DNA of 47,786 bases from Thiohalocapsa sp. (GCF_022340605.1 NZ_JAJDNQ010000123.1:1-47786); one strand, 5' to 3'; positions 25,255-34,983 are shown, counted from the stretch's first letter. Program-made: numbers and translations. Notes: generated by a model from the sequence alone, not told the origin.

Positions 25255-28200
25255 CTAGGCCACGGCGCGCAGTGGGCCGGGCTCGGCGGCGGTGGCGGGC
25301 AAGCCGAGCTCCAGGGTCTTGAGGTCGGCACCGGCGCGGCCGGCGAAGAGCTGGAGGTCGGCGGCGATGAGGGACCAGCAGTAGGGACCGATGCGCTCGG
25401 CGTGGCCGATGAGCTCGGTCTCCACGCGCACGCGCGGGGCGCGGTAGAAGAGCCGGATGCCGAGGCGCAGCGGCTCGCCACCGCCCGACTGCGGCTGGAT
25501 CTCCGGCAGGCGCGGCCCGCGGCCGTCACGCCTCGCGCCGGGGTGGATGTCCACCGCCAGTTCCACCAGGTTGGTGGCGATGCGCGGGGTACCGGTCTCG
25601 ACCCGTTGCAGGCAGCAGTTTGGGTCGCGGCAGCGCTCGCGCAGCGCATAGGTGAACTCGCGGTCGAAGAAGACGCAGAAGGCGTGCTCCACCTCGCGGA
25701 GCTGACGCTGCGCGCGCAGCAGCCGGCGCGGATGGGGTTCCTGATCGCGCATCTCGGCACGCAGCACCCGGCGCAGCCGGTCGAAGCCCTTGGGCAGGGC
25801 ACCGGCATGGAAGCCGCGGGCCATCAGCCCGCGCACGCTCTCACCGTGCGGGCCGACGGCGGCAGGCTCCACCGGCAGTGGAGCCGCGCCGCCACGTCCA
25901 TGCTCCAGCCCCGGCAGCATGTCCGGCCCGTGGTTGGCGGCGGCGAGTCCCTCGCGGTGGTTGGCCTGGTAGAGCTTCCAGTTTTCCTTCAGCTCCCAGA
26001 CGAAGAAGCCGAACAGGCCCGGCAGCAGCACGATGGTGAGGGTCACCAGCGGATAGGCGACGACCTTGGGCAGGATCGAATGGCTGACGTCGACGAAGGC
26101 GGCGGTGATGGCCGGCAGGAAGGGCAACAACAGCTTGTGCCCGATGCTGACGATGGGAAAGTGCTTCACCGGGTTCACCTGCGGCTCCACGAGCACGGTC
26201 ACGTAGAACTGGATCAGCGACTCGGCGAGGCGCCACACCGGGGTCACGAGCACCTTGAAAACGGCGCCCTCGACGCGCTCGCCCAGGTGGTGCATCAGCG
26301 CCTCGTCCACCCGGTACAGAAGCTGGGAGAAGCCGCGGTTGACCTCCTTGAAGAAGGTCAGCAGCGACTGGATCAGGCCGACCACCAGCGTCTGGTTGAT
26401 ACGCCGGAGATAGACGCCGACGCGCGTGCTCAGGTTATCGAGGAAGCGCCGCCCCGCCGGCGTATTGCGTGCGAGCGTGCCGAGAGCGAAGGCGAGCACG
26501 ACGAGCCAGAAGCCGGGCTGGATGGGCACCTCCTCCACGAACACCGCCAGCATGTAGATGGGGATCAGCGGCAGGATGCCGATCAACAGCGGCTGCACCA
26601 GGTGGCGGCCGATGCCGCGCACCAGTCCGGTGCTGAGCAGTGCCGCCAGCGGCGGCCAGCGCAGGAGCTGGTTCAGGCCGTCGAAGAAGACGAAGCGAAG
26701 CGCCGCCACCAGCCCCCGCCACAGCACCAGCGCGATGTGCCGGCCGATGCCGGTGTGCATCACCAGGCTGCTGAGCCCGCCCAAGAGCACGATGTGCATG
26801 GGGATGGCGAGCTGAATGACCGCGGCGTCGTGCGGCAGCATGCCGATGAGCAGGTCGATGCTCTTCAGCAGCAGGTAGGCGGCGCCGAAGGGCACCAGCA
26901 GATAGCGCGACAGGATGCGCCCGAGCGACGTGCCGAACAGCGGCGCGCTCAGCTGCTGCAACCCCTTGATATAGATCTCGCCACGGCGATAGACGCCCGG
27001 CAGCGCCCGCGCCGCGGTGCGGTCGAAGCGCGCGAGGCGGTCGCCACGGAAGAACTCCGCCAGGGTCGGGTCCGGCAGCCTGAGAATGTTGCGCGCGACG
27101 ATGTCGCGCACGTCGGTGAACTTGAGCGTTCGCCGCTGCTTGATGACGTCCAGCAGTTCCTGCTGCATCTTGTGCGCGGCGACGCGCTCGCGGTGGTCGC
27201 GCGGCACGAAGTCCGCCTCGCGCATGGCCTGCGCCACCCGCGGCATGAGCTGCGCGTCGAGTCTGGCCGTGACCCGCGCCCGCAGACTGTCCAGCACGCG
27301 GCCGAAGCGCTCCACGTCGGCGATGGGCCAGGGCATCTCGTCCAGCCGCGCACGCCCGGTGTCCATGGCCCTGAGCGCCTTGAGCAGCGTCTGGAACGGC
27401 AGTGGCTCGCTGAGGCGCTGCCGCCCGAGACTGAGCAACCAGTGCCCCAGGCGCAGGCGGTAGTAATCGCTGCGGTGCTCGGCGAGCGCCTGCTCGAGGT
27501 TCCTGAGCAACGTGCGCGCCGGCTCCGAGCCGAAGCGGCAGCGGTCCTCGGCGGCGAGGCGCCGGATCAGCGCCTCCAGCTCCTCCGCAGTGGCCGGGGT
27601 GAGCTTCCACTTGGCAGCCAGCAGATCCGCGAGGTGCGTCTCGGCCGCGGCCTCGCGCTCGGCGATGGCCTGTTCGATGGCCGCCGGGGCGCAGCGCGCC
27701 GGCCGGCTCAGGCGCTGCGCGAGCCGCCGTGCCTCGCCCAGGTAGCGCAGCGACGCGGCGAAGCGGCCCTCGAACTCCGCCCGCTGAGCACAACCGATGA
27801 CGTACTCGAACAGCGACAGACCCAGGCTGTGCCAGTAGCCGGCGCTGCCGGGCGCGGGCGCGAAGCCGATGTCGTCGAAGCCGGGCAGCATCATGAAGCG
27901 GGCGACGAGCCGCCGCGCGGCGCCGGTCAGATCGTCACGCACCCGCTTGAGCCAGCCCTTGCGCCGGTGGATGCGCGAGCCGCGCTCCAGCGCCGCAAGA
28001 TAAAGCCCCGCCAGGGACGGCGGCAGATCCTCGTCCAGGGCTCGCAGGGCCGGTGCCGGCTCGGCAGCGGTGTCGGCGTTGCAGCCGGCGGCGTCCGGCG
28101 CCTGCTCCGGCTGCCGGGCGCGGGCAGCCTCGGCGATGGCCTGCGGCAGATCCGGATCGGTGGCGCCGAAGGGCAGCCCGGTGGGCAGCAGCGGCGGCGT

Positions 28201-28905
28201 CGCCGGCAAAGTGCCGCGGCCGGGCCGGCTCTTCACCAGCAGGAGCGGCATGCGGCCGTCGCGGCGCGGCTGCGGCAGGTCCAGACCGCTGGACTCCAGC
28301 CAGTGGTCCACCGCCGGCCAGACCTCGATGGCCGGAAACAGGAAGCCGCGGGCACCGGGCGCGAAGTACCGCAGACGCACCACCATGGCGGCGAAGCTGC
28401 GGGTAATGACGTCGTCGTTCCAGATGGAGAGCGTGATGCCGTCGCGGTCCAGCACATCGCGCACCTCGGCGAAGGCATGCCCGCCGATGAGCGCGCGCAG
28501 GGATGCCGCGCCATAGCGCTCGGCGTCGTCGTTGTCGTCGCGGGCGTTCTGCCAGGCACGGGCCACCTCTGCCTCGAAGCCACGCGACCAATAGTCGAGC
28601 CGCACGCGCGCGAAGCCCCGCTCGCCCGTCATCGGCGACGTCGGACTCGGCAGCAGGATGACGAAATCGGGCAGCCGCAGCCCCTCGATGACCGACAGTG
28701 CCTCGGCGTTCTCGGTCTCGAGGCCGAACAGGAAGGCCTCGCGCGCCATCAGATAGTAGGGCAGGTTTGGGATGGGGACGCCGCGCACCTCGACGCCGAA
28801 CTGCTCCTCGATGAGCCGCTCGATGGCGCGGGGGTGAAACAGAAACACCCCCTCGGCGGGCCGAAGTACCTGCTGGCGAAAGGCCTTGCTGCTGAGTGTT
28901 GGCAT
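25255..28905 (-). CDS. Large multi-spanning membrane protein of unknown function
   Basis: 1216 residues from the ATG at 28905, chosen because the first family-like sequence (MPTLSSKAFRQQVLRPAEG) begins there. Residues 1-640 are soluble and mostly helical, with a low-complexity break at 225-290. About eight to nine hydrophobic segments lie between 665 and 971 (for example 665-690, 695-718, 768-792, 797-812, 923-945, 948-971). A soluble C-terminal part follows, with HGE (1020-1022), RGLMARGFHAGALPKGFDRL (1025-1044) and a Cys-rich CRDPNCC (1092-1098). No enzyme motif was recognised. It stands alone, convergent with thiD and divergent from putP. Similar long proteins may exist in other autotrophs, but I cannot name a family. 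Confidence 0.85.
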   Translation of the reverse strand: MPTLSSKAFRQQVLRPAEGVFLFHPRAIERLIEEQFGVEVRGVPIPNLPYYLMAREAFLFGLETENAEALSVIEGLRLPDFVILLPSPTSPMTGERGFARVRLDYWSRGFEAEVARAWQNARDDNDDAERYGAASLRALIGGHAFAEVRDVLDRDGITLSIWNDDVITRSFAAMVVRLRYFAPGARGFLFPAIEVWPAVDHWLESSGLDLPQPRRDGRMPLLLVKSRPGRGTLPATPPLLPTGLPFGATDPDLPQAIAEAARARQPEQAPDAAGCNADTAAEPAPALRALDEDLPPSLAGLYLAALERGSRIHRRKGWLKRVRDDLTGAARRLVARFMMLPGFDDIGFAPAPGSAGYWHSLGLSLFEYVIGCAQRAEFEGRFAASLRYLGEARRLAQRLSRPARCAPAAIEQAIAEREAAAETHLADLLAAKWKLTPATAEELEALIRRLAAEDRCRFGSEPARTLLRNLEQALAEHRSDYYRLRLGHWLLSLGRQRLSEPLPFQTLLKALRAMDTGRARLDEMPWPIADVERFGRVLDSLRARVTARLDAQLMPRVAQAMREADFVPRDHRERVAAHKMQQELLDVIKQRRTLKFTDVRDIVARNILRLPDPTLAEFFRGDRLARFDRTAARALPGVYRRGEIYIKGLQQLSAPLFGTSLGRILSRYLLVPFGAAYLLLKSIDLLIGMLPHDAAVIQLAIPMHIVLLGGLSSLVMHTGIGRHIALVLWRGLVAALRFVFFDGLNQLLRWPPLAALLSTGLVRGIGRHLVQPLLIGILPLIPIYMLAVFVEEVPIQPGFWLVVLAFALGTLARNTPAGRRFLDNLSTRVGVYLRRINQTLVVGLIQSLLTFFKEVNRGFSQLLYRVDEALMHHLGERVEGAVFKVLVTPVWRLAESLIQFYVTVLVEPQVNPVKHFPIVSIGHKLLLPFLPAITAAFVDVSHSILPKVVAYPLVTLTIVLLPGLFGFFVWELKENWKLYQANHREGLAAANHGPDMLPGLEHGRGGAAPLPVEPAAVGPHGESVRGLMARGFHAGALPKGFDRLRRVLRAEMRDQEPHPRRLLRAQRQLREVEHAFCVFFDREFTYALRERCRDPNCCLQRVETGTPRIATNLVELAVDIHPGARRDGRGPRLPEIQPQSGGGEPLRLGIRLFYRAPRVRVETELIGHAERIGPYCWSLIAADLQLFAGRAGADLKTLELGLPATAAEPGPLRAVA

Positions 28906-29288
28906 AACTGTATGAATTTGCGCCGTTTGCCCGCGGTTCAACGCGGCGCTGACGGGCACCGACGCGCATGGTAACGCCGCCACGCGCAGAAGGGGTATTG
29001 CGCTCTGAAACCGCGGTCTATTGCACGCGCGCCACGCAACGCAAGCCGCCGCCGGGCGCGCAAATGGCCGTGGCGGCACCGATGCAAGCCGTGGACGAGC
29101 ATGTTAGGTTGCTTCGGGCCGTTGCGGCGGCAGCCGAGCCACGCGCGTTGCATGTTCTGCCCGCGGCGCGGCGCGACAGCGACGGGCGTCGTCGCAACGC
29201 CATCGCCGCGGCGCGCGACGCACGACTCTAGCCACAGCCACATTCACACCTCCCACCCACGAGCTGAATCCACGACAGGGACCGCTCC
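28906..29288. other. Intergenic stretch between the 1216-residue protein gene and putP
   Basis: 383 bases, GC-rich, without an ORF of convincing composition. It should contain divergent promoters, but none is clear. AGGGA at 29276-29280 is the putP ribosome site. Confidence 0.4.
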
Positions 29289-30818
29289 ATGCCCGAATTC
29301 GACACCGCCATCACCGCCACCTTTCTTCTTTACCTGGTCCTGATGCTGGCCATCGGCGCCTGGGCCTACCGCAGCACGAAGGACTCATCGGGGTACTTTC
29401 TCGGCGGTCGCACGCTCGGCCCCTGGCCCGCGGCGCTGTCGGCGGGCGCGTCGGACATGAGCGGGTGGCTGCTGCTGGGGCTGCCGGGGTTCGCCTTCAC
29501 CTCCGGTCTGGAGTCCTTGTGGCTCGCCGGCGGGCTGCTGCTCGGCACCTGGCTCAACTGGCTCCTGGTGGCACGACGGCTGCGCGCCTACAGCTACGCC
29601 GCCGACGACGCCCTGACCATCCCGGAGTTCTTCGCCAACCGCTTCGGCGATCCGCGCCACGTCCTGCAGGCGGTGTCGGCGTTCTTCGTGCTGTTGTTCT
29701 TCCTGTTCTATACCAGCTCCGGCCTGGTGGCGGGGGGCAAGCTGTTCCAGACCGTGTTCGGCTTCGACTACCGCGTGGCGGTGGTCGTCGGCACCGTCTG
29801 CGTGGTGTCCTACACCCTGTTCGGCGGCTTCCTGGCGGTGTGCTGGACGGACCTGGTACAGGGGCTGCTGATGGCCGCCGCACTGCTCATCGTGCCGGTC
29901 TGGTCCATCAACGCCGACGGCGGCATCGGCCCGATGCTCGCCACCTTGAGCGAGCGCAATCCGGAGTTGCTGACCCTGTGGCAGAACAACGCGGGCAAGC
30001 CGCTCGGCATCATCGCCATCGTGTCGCTGGCGGCCTGGGGGCTCGGCTATTTCGGCCAGCCTCATATCCTGGTGCGCTTCGCCGGCATCCGCTCCGGCGC
30101 GGACGTGCCGACGGCGCGACGCATCGCGGTGACCTGGTCCGCGCTCAGCATGGGCGGCGCCGTGCTGGTGGGGCTCGCCGGCGCCGTCTGGGTGCAGGCC
30201 CACGCGGGCGGCGAGCTGGCGGACCCCGAGACCATCTTCATGGTGCTGGTGAACGCCCTGTTCCACCCCATCATCGCGGGCGTGCTGCTGGCGGCGATCC
30301 TGGCGGCCATCATGTCCACGGCGGACTCGCAGCTCCTGGTGTCGTCGTCGGCACTAGCGGAGGACTTCTACCGCAAGCTGCTGCGCCCGCGGGCGAGCCA
30401 GTGGGAAATCGTGCTGGTGGGCCGCGGCGCCGTGCTGCTGCTGTCCGTGATCGCGCTGCTGCTGGCCTTCAATCCGGACAGCACGGTGCTGGGCCTGGTT
30501 GGCTATGCATGGGCCGGATTCGGCGCCGCCTTCGGGCCGGTGCTGCTGCTGAGTCTGTACTGGCAGCGCATGAATTGGGCCGGGGCGCTCGCCGGCGTCA
30601 TCGTCGGCGGCCTCACCGTGGTGATCTGGAAGCAGCTCTCCGGCGGGCTGTTCGACCTCTACGAGATCGTGCCAGGCGTCGTCTTCGGCGCCGCCGCCAT
30701 CGTCGCCGCCAGCCTGCTCACGCCCGCGCCGGCAGCGTCGGTGCGCGAGGGCTTCGAGCAGTTCCGGTTGGGGCTGCGGCAGGACGAGCCGGCGTCCTAC
30801 GCCCCGGCACGGTCATGA
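29289..30818 (+). CDS. putP: Sodium/proline symporter
   Basis: 509 residues, solute:sodium symporter family with 13 membrane segments. Family marks: YFLGGRTLGPWPAALSAGAS and DMSGWLLLGLPG in TM1-TM2 (Na+ and proline contacts), LTIPEFFANRFGD, FFLFYTSSGLVAGGKLF in TM4 region, LGYFGQPHILVRFAGI, and AAILAAIMSTADSQLLVSSS in TM8 (Na+ site Ser/Thr). These are diagnostic of PutP over other SSS members. It imports proline with Na+ and may serve osmotic adaptation. No putA or proline regulator is nearby. Confidence 0.93.
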   Translation: MPEFDTAITATFLLYLVLMLAIGAWAYRSTKDSSGYFLGGRTLGPWPAALSAGASDMSGWLLLGLPGFAFTSGLESLWLAGGLLLGTWLNWLLVARRLRAYSYAADDALTIPEFFANRFGDPRHVLQAVSAFFVLLFFLFYTSSGLVAGGKLFQTVFGFDYRVAVVVGTVCVVSYTLFGGFLAVCWTDLVQGLLMAAALLIVPVWSINADGGIGPMLATLSERNPELLTLWQNNAGKPLGIIAIVSLAAWGLGYFGQPHILVRFAGIRSGADVPTARRIAVTWSALSMGGAVLVGLAGAVWVQAHAGGELADPETIFMVLVNALFHPIIAGVLLAAILAAIMSTADSQLLVSSSALAEDFYRKLLRPRASQWEIVLVGRGAVLLLSVIALLLAFNPDSTVLGLVGYAWAGFGAAFGPVLLLSLYWQRMNWAGALAGVIVGGLTVVIWKQLSGGLFDLYEIVPGVVFGAAAIVAASLLTPAPAASVREGFEQFRLGLRQDEPASYAPARS

Positions 30819-30888
30819 CCTGCGGGCACCCCGTCCGTCCCGCGGATCTCGAGCACTGATCATCAATCCCGCCAGCGCCCTTCTCCTT

Positions 30889-30930
30889 GTGGGAGCGGCG
30901 TCCTCGTCGCGCCGGGGACGGCGCTCCCAC
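30889..30930. repeat. Palindromic repeat family 1, copy B
   Basis: Arms GTGGGAGCG (30889-30897) and CGCTCCCAC (30922-30930) enclose GCGTCCTCGTCGCGCCGGGG. It lies between the 3' ends of putP and the rhodanese gene, so it may also serve as a bidirectional terminator. Confidence 0.7.
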
Positions 30931-31020
30931 GGGGGCAGGCGAAGTGCCGATCGACGCCCGGTCGCGACAGCCGGATGCCCCCGCGGGCGGATGCATCCAT
31001 GCCTATGGACGAGCGCCGTC

Positions 31021-31512
31021 TCAGCGAGTGGCGGCCGCGGGCGGTGCGTTCGCGGTGATGGGGTCCACATACGCGTTCAACGCGGTGAGCCCGCCCTTCA
31101 GGACGTAGACATTGTCGAAGCCGATCATGCGCAGCCCGGTGCCCGCGGCGGCGGCCCGAATGCCGGACTTGCACACCACCACCACCATCCGGTCGGTCGG
31201 AATCCGTTGCAGGTTACCGGGCATGAACAGCTCGCTCAGCGGGATCGCCATGGTTCCGGGCAGCGACATGCCGAAAATGTCCGCCTCGGCCGGGGTGCGG
31301 ATATCCAGCGCCATGATGGGCTCGCCCGCGCTGACGCGCGCCACGAGCTTCTCGGCCGTGATCAGATGCAACGCGGCCCCCGCCTTCTGCCCCTGCACGG
31401 GCTCCATCATGGCCGCAAAGGCCCGTGCCAGGTCGCTGTCGTAGGCCAGGCTCGCCGGCGCGAACAGCAATGCCACGAGCATGGCGGACAGCAACAGCGT
31501 GATCCGTTTCAT
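31021..31512 (-). CDS. Exported rhodanese-domain protein
   Basis: 163 residues. A Sec signal peptide (MKRITLLLSAMLVALLFAPA, cleavage likely after SLA) is followed by a single rhodanese domain: LDIRTPAEADIFGMSLPGTM, IPLSELFMPGNL, and the active-site loop VVVCKSGIRAAAAG, whose Cys would carry a persulfide. Single-domain periplasmic rhodaneses transfer or bind sulfur; the loop here is one of the common CxxGxR types. In a sulfur-oxidising organism it could act in sulfur trafficking, which is inference. Strongly transcribed direction is away from the hairpin repeat at 31721-31803. Confidence 0.88.
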   Translation of the reverse strand: MKRITLLLSAMLVALLFAPASLAYDSDLARAFAAMMEPVQGQKAGAALHLITAEKLVARVSAGEPIMALDIRTPAEADIFGMSLPGTMAIPLSELFMPGNLQRIPTDRMVVVVCKSGIRAAAAGTGLRMIGFDNVYVLKGGLTALNAYVDPITANAPPAAATR

Positions 31513-31840
<328 letters not shown>

Positions 31841-33007
31841 CTAACGGGCGCTCGGTCTTGCCGGCGCGACGGGCATTGCGCTCGGCGGCGCGGCCCGCAC
31901 CAGCTCCGGCCGATCCGGCGCCACCGAGCGCACGCGGGCGATCCGCTCCGCCCGCGCCGCATCGTCCGCTGCCTGCTCCAGGTAGTAGCTCACGAGGTGT
32001 CCGGCGGCGGGGTCGTTTGGGCGCAACTCGAGCGCCTGCAACAGTGCCGCCTCGAACCCGGCCGCATCAGCGGCAGCGGCACGGGCGTTGGCGAGTTGGA
32101 GATAGCCCAGCGCGTCCGGCGCGAGAGCCACGCGACGGCTCAGGCTGCCGACCGCGGCTCGCGCGTCGCCGGCACTAAGCTGCAGCAGGGCCAGCACGGA
32201 CCAGTACTGCGGCTCGGCATCGAAGTGCTGCTGCACCCGCTGCAGCCGCAACATGGCCTCCTCCCCGCGCCCGCGCTCCCGGTAGAAGCTCACGAGTTTG
32301 AGGTATGCGCTCAGGCGCCGCGGGTGGGCATCGATGGCGCGCTCCAGCAGCGCCTCGGCGGCGGCGTCGTTGCCCGCCTTCTGCTCCAGTCGCGAGAGCT
32401 TGTGCAGCGTCTGTTCGTGACCAGGTTGGTGGAATAGCACCTGCATGTAGTAGCCCCGAGCGACGTCGATGCGCCCCTGGCGCAATGCGATGGCGGCCAG
32501 ATTCCCCGCCGCGGCCGGGTCACCGGGATGCAGTGCCAGCGCCCGCTCCAGATCGTCCTGAGCGCCATCGAGATCGCCGAGCCTCGCCCGGGCGATGCCG
32601 GCCAGTGCCCAAGACGCATCGCTGTCGGGATATTGCTCGGTCAAGGCAAGCGCGGCAGACAGCGCCTCATCAACGCGTCCCTCGCGCAGCAGGGCGGCGG
32701 CGGCGAGGATGTCCGCGAACAGGTTCGCAGCCTCCGGCGGCGGCGCTTGTTGCCCTTCCGCAATCGCTTTCGGATCGCGCTGACGCGGTCCCGGCGTCGG
32801 TGTCGGCGCCCGGGGCGCGGTGGCGTCTGCCGGCTCTAGCGCTGCAACGCCGCGATGGTTGGACCGGTCACGAGGTCTGTCAGACACGCCATCGCGGACG
32901 TGGCCCATCAGCCGCGGCGACTGATCCGCCGGGGCTTCTCCCGCCCACGCCAGCATCAGCAGGACCGCAGAAACCGTCAGGACCGTCCAGTTCGCACCCG
33001 CTCGCAT
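31841..33007 (-). CDS. Exported TPR-repeat protein
   Basis: 388 residues. A signal peptide (LTVSAVLLMLAWAGEAPA) precedes a disordered, Pro/Arg-rich linker to about 90. From there to about 355 run seven or so TPR units, for example AALLREGRVDEALSAALAL, GIARARLGDLDGAQDDLERA, IALRQGRIDVARGYYMQVLF and LLQLSAGDARAAVGSLSRRV. It should be periplasmic and act as a protein-protein scaffold. The ATG at 33007 has a strong GGGAGG upstream. Neighbouring genes give no hint of the partner. Confidence 0.8.
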   Translation of the reverse strand: MRAGANWTVLTVSAVLLMLAWAGEAPADQSPRLMGHVRDGVSDRPRDRSNHRGVAALEPADATAPRAPTPTPGPRQRDPKAIAEGQQAPPPEAANLFADILAAAALLREGRVDEALSAALALTEQYPDSDASWALAGIARARLGDLDGAQDDLERALALHPGDPAAAGNLAAIALRQGRIDVARGYYMQVLFHQPGHEQTLHKLSRLEQKAGNDAAAEALLERAIDAHPRRLSAYLKLVSFYRERGRGEEAMLRLQRVQQHFDAEPQYWSVLALLQLSAGDARAAVGSLSRRVALAPDALGYLQLANARAAAADAAGFEAALLQALELRPNDPAAGHLVSYYLEQAADDAARAERIARVRSVAPDRPELVRAAPPSAMPVAPARPSAR

Positions 33008-33588
33008 GCCTCCCTCCCCTGCTCCTCGACTCCGAGGTTCCGATGAGCTACAGACATGAATGCATTCTCATTAGAGTGAACTGGCAGCGCGATCAGCTAA
33101 ACCCTTATCCGTGTACCGGCGGAGCTACCCGCCGGGTCTCAGCGAAACGGGCGCAACGCAGCACCGCGGTCGGAGCGCGGCGTCGCCGTTGGGGACCAGT
33201 TCGGTGTTGCTGCGGGGGAAGTGCCGGACGGCTCCACATTGGGTCGGGCCGCCGAAAGCCGACAGAAACGAAGCACAAACCGCGTTTTCTCCCCCGTCCC
33301 GAGTTCAGCTACGCATAGCCAATTCCGCCATCCCGACCGAGACGGAGCCCCAAGAGCGCGAACGGAATGCGGCTGTTGACTGGCGTCTACACCGGGTCAT
33401 CGAACACCTACGCCTGCAAGGCCATTGCCGACGGCTTCGGAATCCACATGGCGACGGTGGAACGCGTCGTCCGGCGAGCACGGCAACATTGGGCGCCCCT
33501 GCGCCCCCGCACTAGTGAGCAGCACCGCCCGCCCGTAAAGAGTTCTAACGGTGCAAGGGTGCTTGATTGCAAGACCCCAAGTAGTGCT
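33008..33588. other. Intergenic stretch with a possible HTH remnant
   Basis: No intact gene. On the plus strand, about 33385-33500, the translation CKAIADGFGIHMATVERVVR resembles the helix-turn-helix found at the end of some Y1 transposases and other mobile-element proteins. The surrounding frame is not family-like, so it is at most a fragment. Confidence 0.35.
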
Positions 33589-34146
33589 CTAGGGCCTTTC
33601 ATCGTATTTCGGAGCTTGCGCCAATTTGAGCCCGGCCCTGCGCAAGTCGCCGAGGAAGCGCTCCAGGTAGTCCGGATCGCGAATGGGATAGACGCGGCGG
33701 ATGTGCGCCAGCGTGAAATCCGGGTTCAGGGCCATGGCCTCGGCGGCCTGCCAGCGGGCATCGTCAATGCGGCCCGACCCGGCGTAGGCCGCCGCGAGCC
33801 AGAGCTGGAGCATCTGGAAGGTGGGGTTCATCGACACGGCCTGCTCCAGGTCGTCGATGGCCCGGGCGTCGTCGCCTTGTTCATAGTGCAGCGCACCGCG
33901 TACGAACCGGTAGATGGACGGCACCCGCGGATTCAGGCGGATCGCCTGCGCCATGGCGTCCAGCCCCCGCGCCGGCCTGCCGGCGAAGTGCAGTATCCAG
34001 GCTTGCAACGCATAGGCGTCGGCATAGCCGGGCGCGAGGCCGATGGCATGCTCGATCTGGCGGATGGCGTCGGCCAGACGGCCACGGTACAGGGCGATCT
34101 GGCCCTGGATGAGCTGGCGCCCGCGCTGCCGCTGCTGCCCGCGGCG
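33589..34146 (-). pseudogene. 5'-truncated TPR protein (adenylate cyclase-type tail)
   Basis: An open frame of 186 codons without a proper start, bounded upstream by a TGA at 34147-34149. The translation is a series of TPR units (LYRGRLADAIRQIEHAIGLA, ALHYEQGDDARAIDDLEQAV, AAYAGSGRIDDARWQAAEAM) and ends NPDFTLAHIRRVYPIRDPDY...LERFLGDLRRAGL. This ending is typical of the C-terminus of class III adenylate cyclase proteins with a TPR tail. The cyclase part is absent. It could be expressed from an internal ATG at 34008 as a 139-residue fragment, but this looks like a scar. Confidence 0.6.
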
Positions 34147-34419
34147 TCACGTGCCACCTGCACCGGCGATGCGCCGGAAATGGGCGACATCGGACCGGCC
34201 TCGGAGCTGGTCTGTGCCGACCTCGAGCGACGCTTCGCCGGCGCCACGCTGGCGGTCGAGGACCGATGGATCCATTCGCCAACCGCCGTTTCGGTGCAGA
34301 CAACGGTTGATGGCGCCCCCGTACCGATGCGCTATGAGCTCATCGGCCACCGCTGGCGCCTGGATGCCGGCAGCGCCGCACCGGCTGGGCTGCAAGCGCG
34401 CCCCTGGGCAGGGCGATAG
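34129..34419 (+). pseudogene. 5'-truncated exported protein fragment
   Basis: The last 90 codons of the frame that ends at 34419 have coding-like composition: CTGDAPEMGDIGPASELVCA, DLERRFAGATLAVEDRWIHS and MRYELIGHRWRLDAGS. The text resembles the mature end of a periplasmic protein with two Cys. Upstream the frame runs antisense through the truncated TPR gene, so its own 5' part is lost. The two broken genes meet head to head near 34130-34150. Family unknown. Confidence 0.45.
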
Positions 34420-34448
34420 CCGCTCGGCATCGCTGCGTAGGTCACTGG

Positions 34449-34470
34449 CCCGCCCGGATCATCGGGCGGG
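34449..34470 (+). terminator. Hairpin after the truncated plus-strand gene
   Basis: CCCGCCCG (34449-34456) and CGGGCGGG (34463-34470) pair perfectly around a 6-base loop, 30 bases past the stop at 34419. No U-run. Confidence 0.4.
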
Positions 34471-34527
34471 TGCGATTCCGGGGACAGTCAGCAACGATCT
34501 TGAAACCAGGCGAACACTGCGACCGGA

Positions 34528-34557
34528 CGCTCGTCGCGCCGAGGACGGCGCTCCCAC
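34528..34557. repeat. Palindromic repeat family 1, half copy C
   Basis: Only the right half of the element is present (CTCGTCGCGCCGAGGACGGC followed by GCTCCCAC). The left GTGGGAGCG arm is missing, in keeping with the rearranged surroundings. Confidence 0.6.
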
Positions 34558-34639
34558 AGAGGCATCAAGCGCGTGAGCCGGCAGCGCCCGACTGATTCGG
34601 GACGGGTCAACGGCGATCGGTCGGGACGGGCGCTGGGCT

Positions 34640-34943
34640 CGATGCCGCGCGCGGTTAGGATTTGCAGGTTGAGCCAGAAGTCGGGCGTCGTTCCGAAGCA
34701 CTTGGCGAGGTGCAGCGCCGTCCTCGGGATAACGCCCCGGCGCCGGTTGATCAGCTCGTTGAAGCGCTGGTAGGGGACATGAAGGCGGTTGCGAGCTCGC
34801 GCCGGGTGATGCTTATGGGCAGTAGGAACGCCTCAATCAGCATCTCACCCGGGTGCATCGGGGTCTGCCGGTCGGGACTCCGATCATAGGCAGCTCCCCT
34901 GGTGGTAGTCGGTGATCTCAACCCTGCAGCCGGGGCTGCCGGG
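34640..34943 (-). pseudogene. Decayed higBA toxin-antitoxin remnant
   Basis: Reading downward from 34943, a short piece ending VEITDYHQGSCL stop (TGA at 34884-34886) resembles the C-terminus of HigB/RelE-type toxins. The stop overlaps an ATG as in many higBA operons. Next, MHPGEMLIEAFLLPISITRR and ELATAF start a HigA-type antitoxin, and after a one-base shift HVPYQRFNELINRRRGVIPR and TALHLAKCFGTTPDFWLNLQ complete its helix-turn-helix. The toxin lacks its N-terminal part and the antitoxin has at least one frameshift, so the module is dead. The aldolase terminator lies directly beside it. Confidence 0.65.
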
Positions 34944-34972
34944 CCAAAAAAAGGGCGCCGAAGCGCCCTTCT
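34944..34972 (-). terminator. Rho-independent terminator of the fba end of the cluster
   Basis: On the minus strand a perfect 8-bp stem AAGGGCGC/GCGCCCTT with a TTCG tetraloop is followed by a run of seven T (34946-34952). It is a textbook intrinsic terminator about 45 bases past the aldolase stop. Confidence 0.9.
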
Positions 34973-34983
34973 CTCTTCCTTGT

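Noticed and set aside
25231-28974. A 1247-codon plus-strand ORF antisense to the large membrane protein gene
   Set aside because: Its translation is rich in Arg, Gln, His and Ala without motifs, the usual shadow of a high-GC gene, while the minus strand gives membrane segments and a coherent protein.
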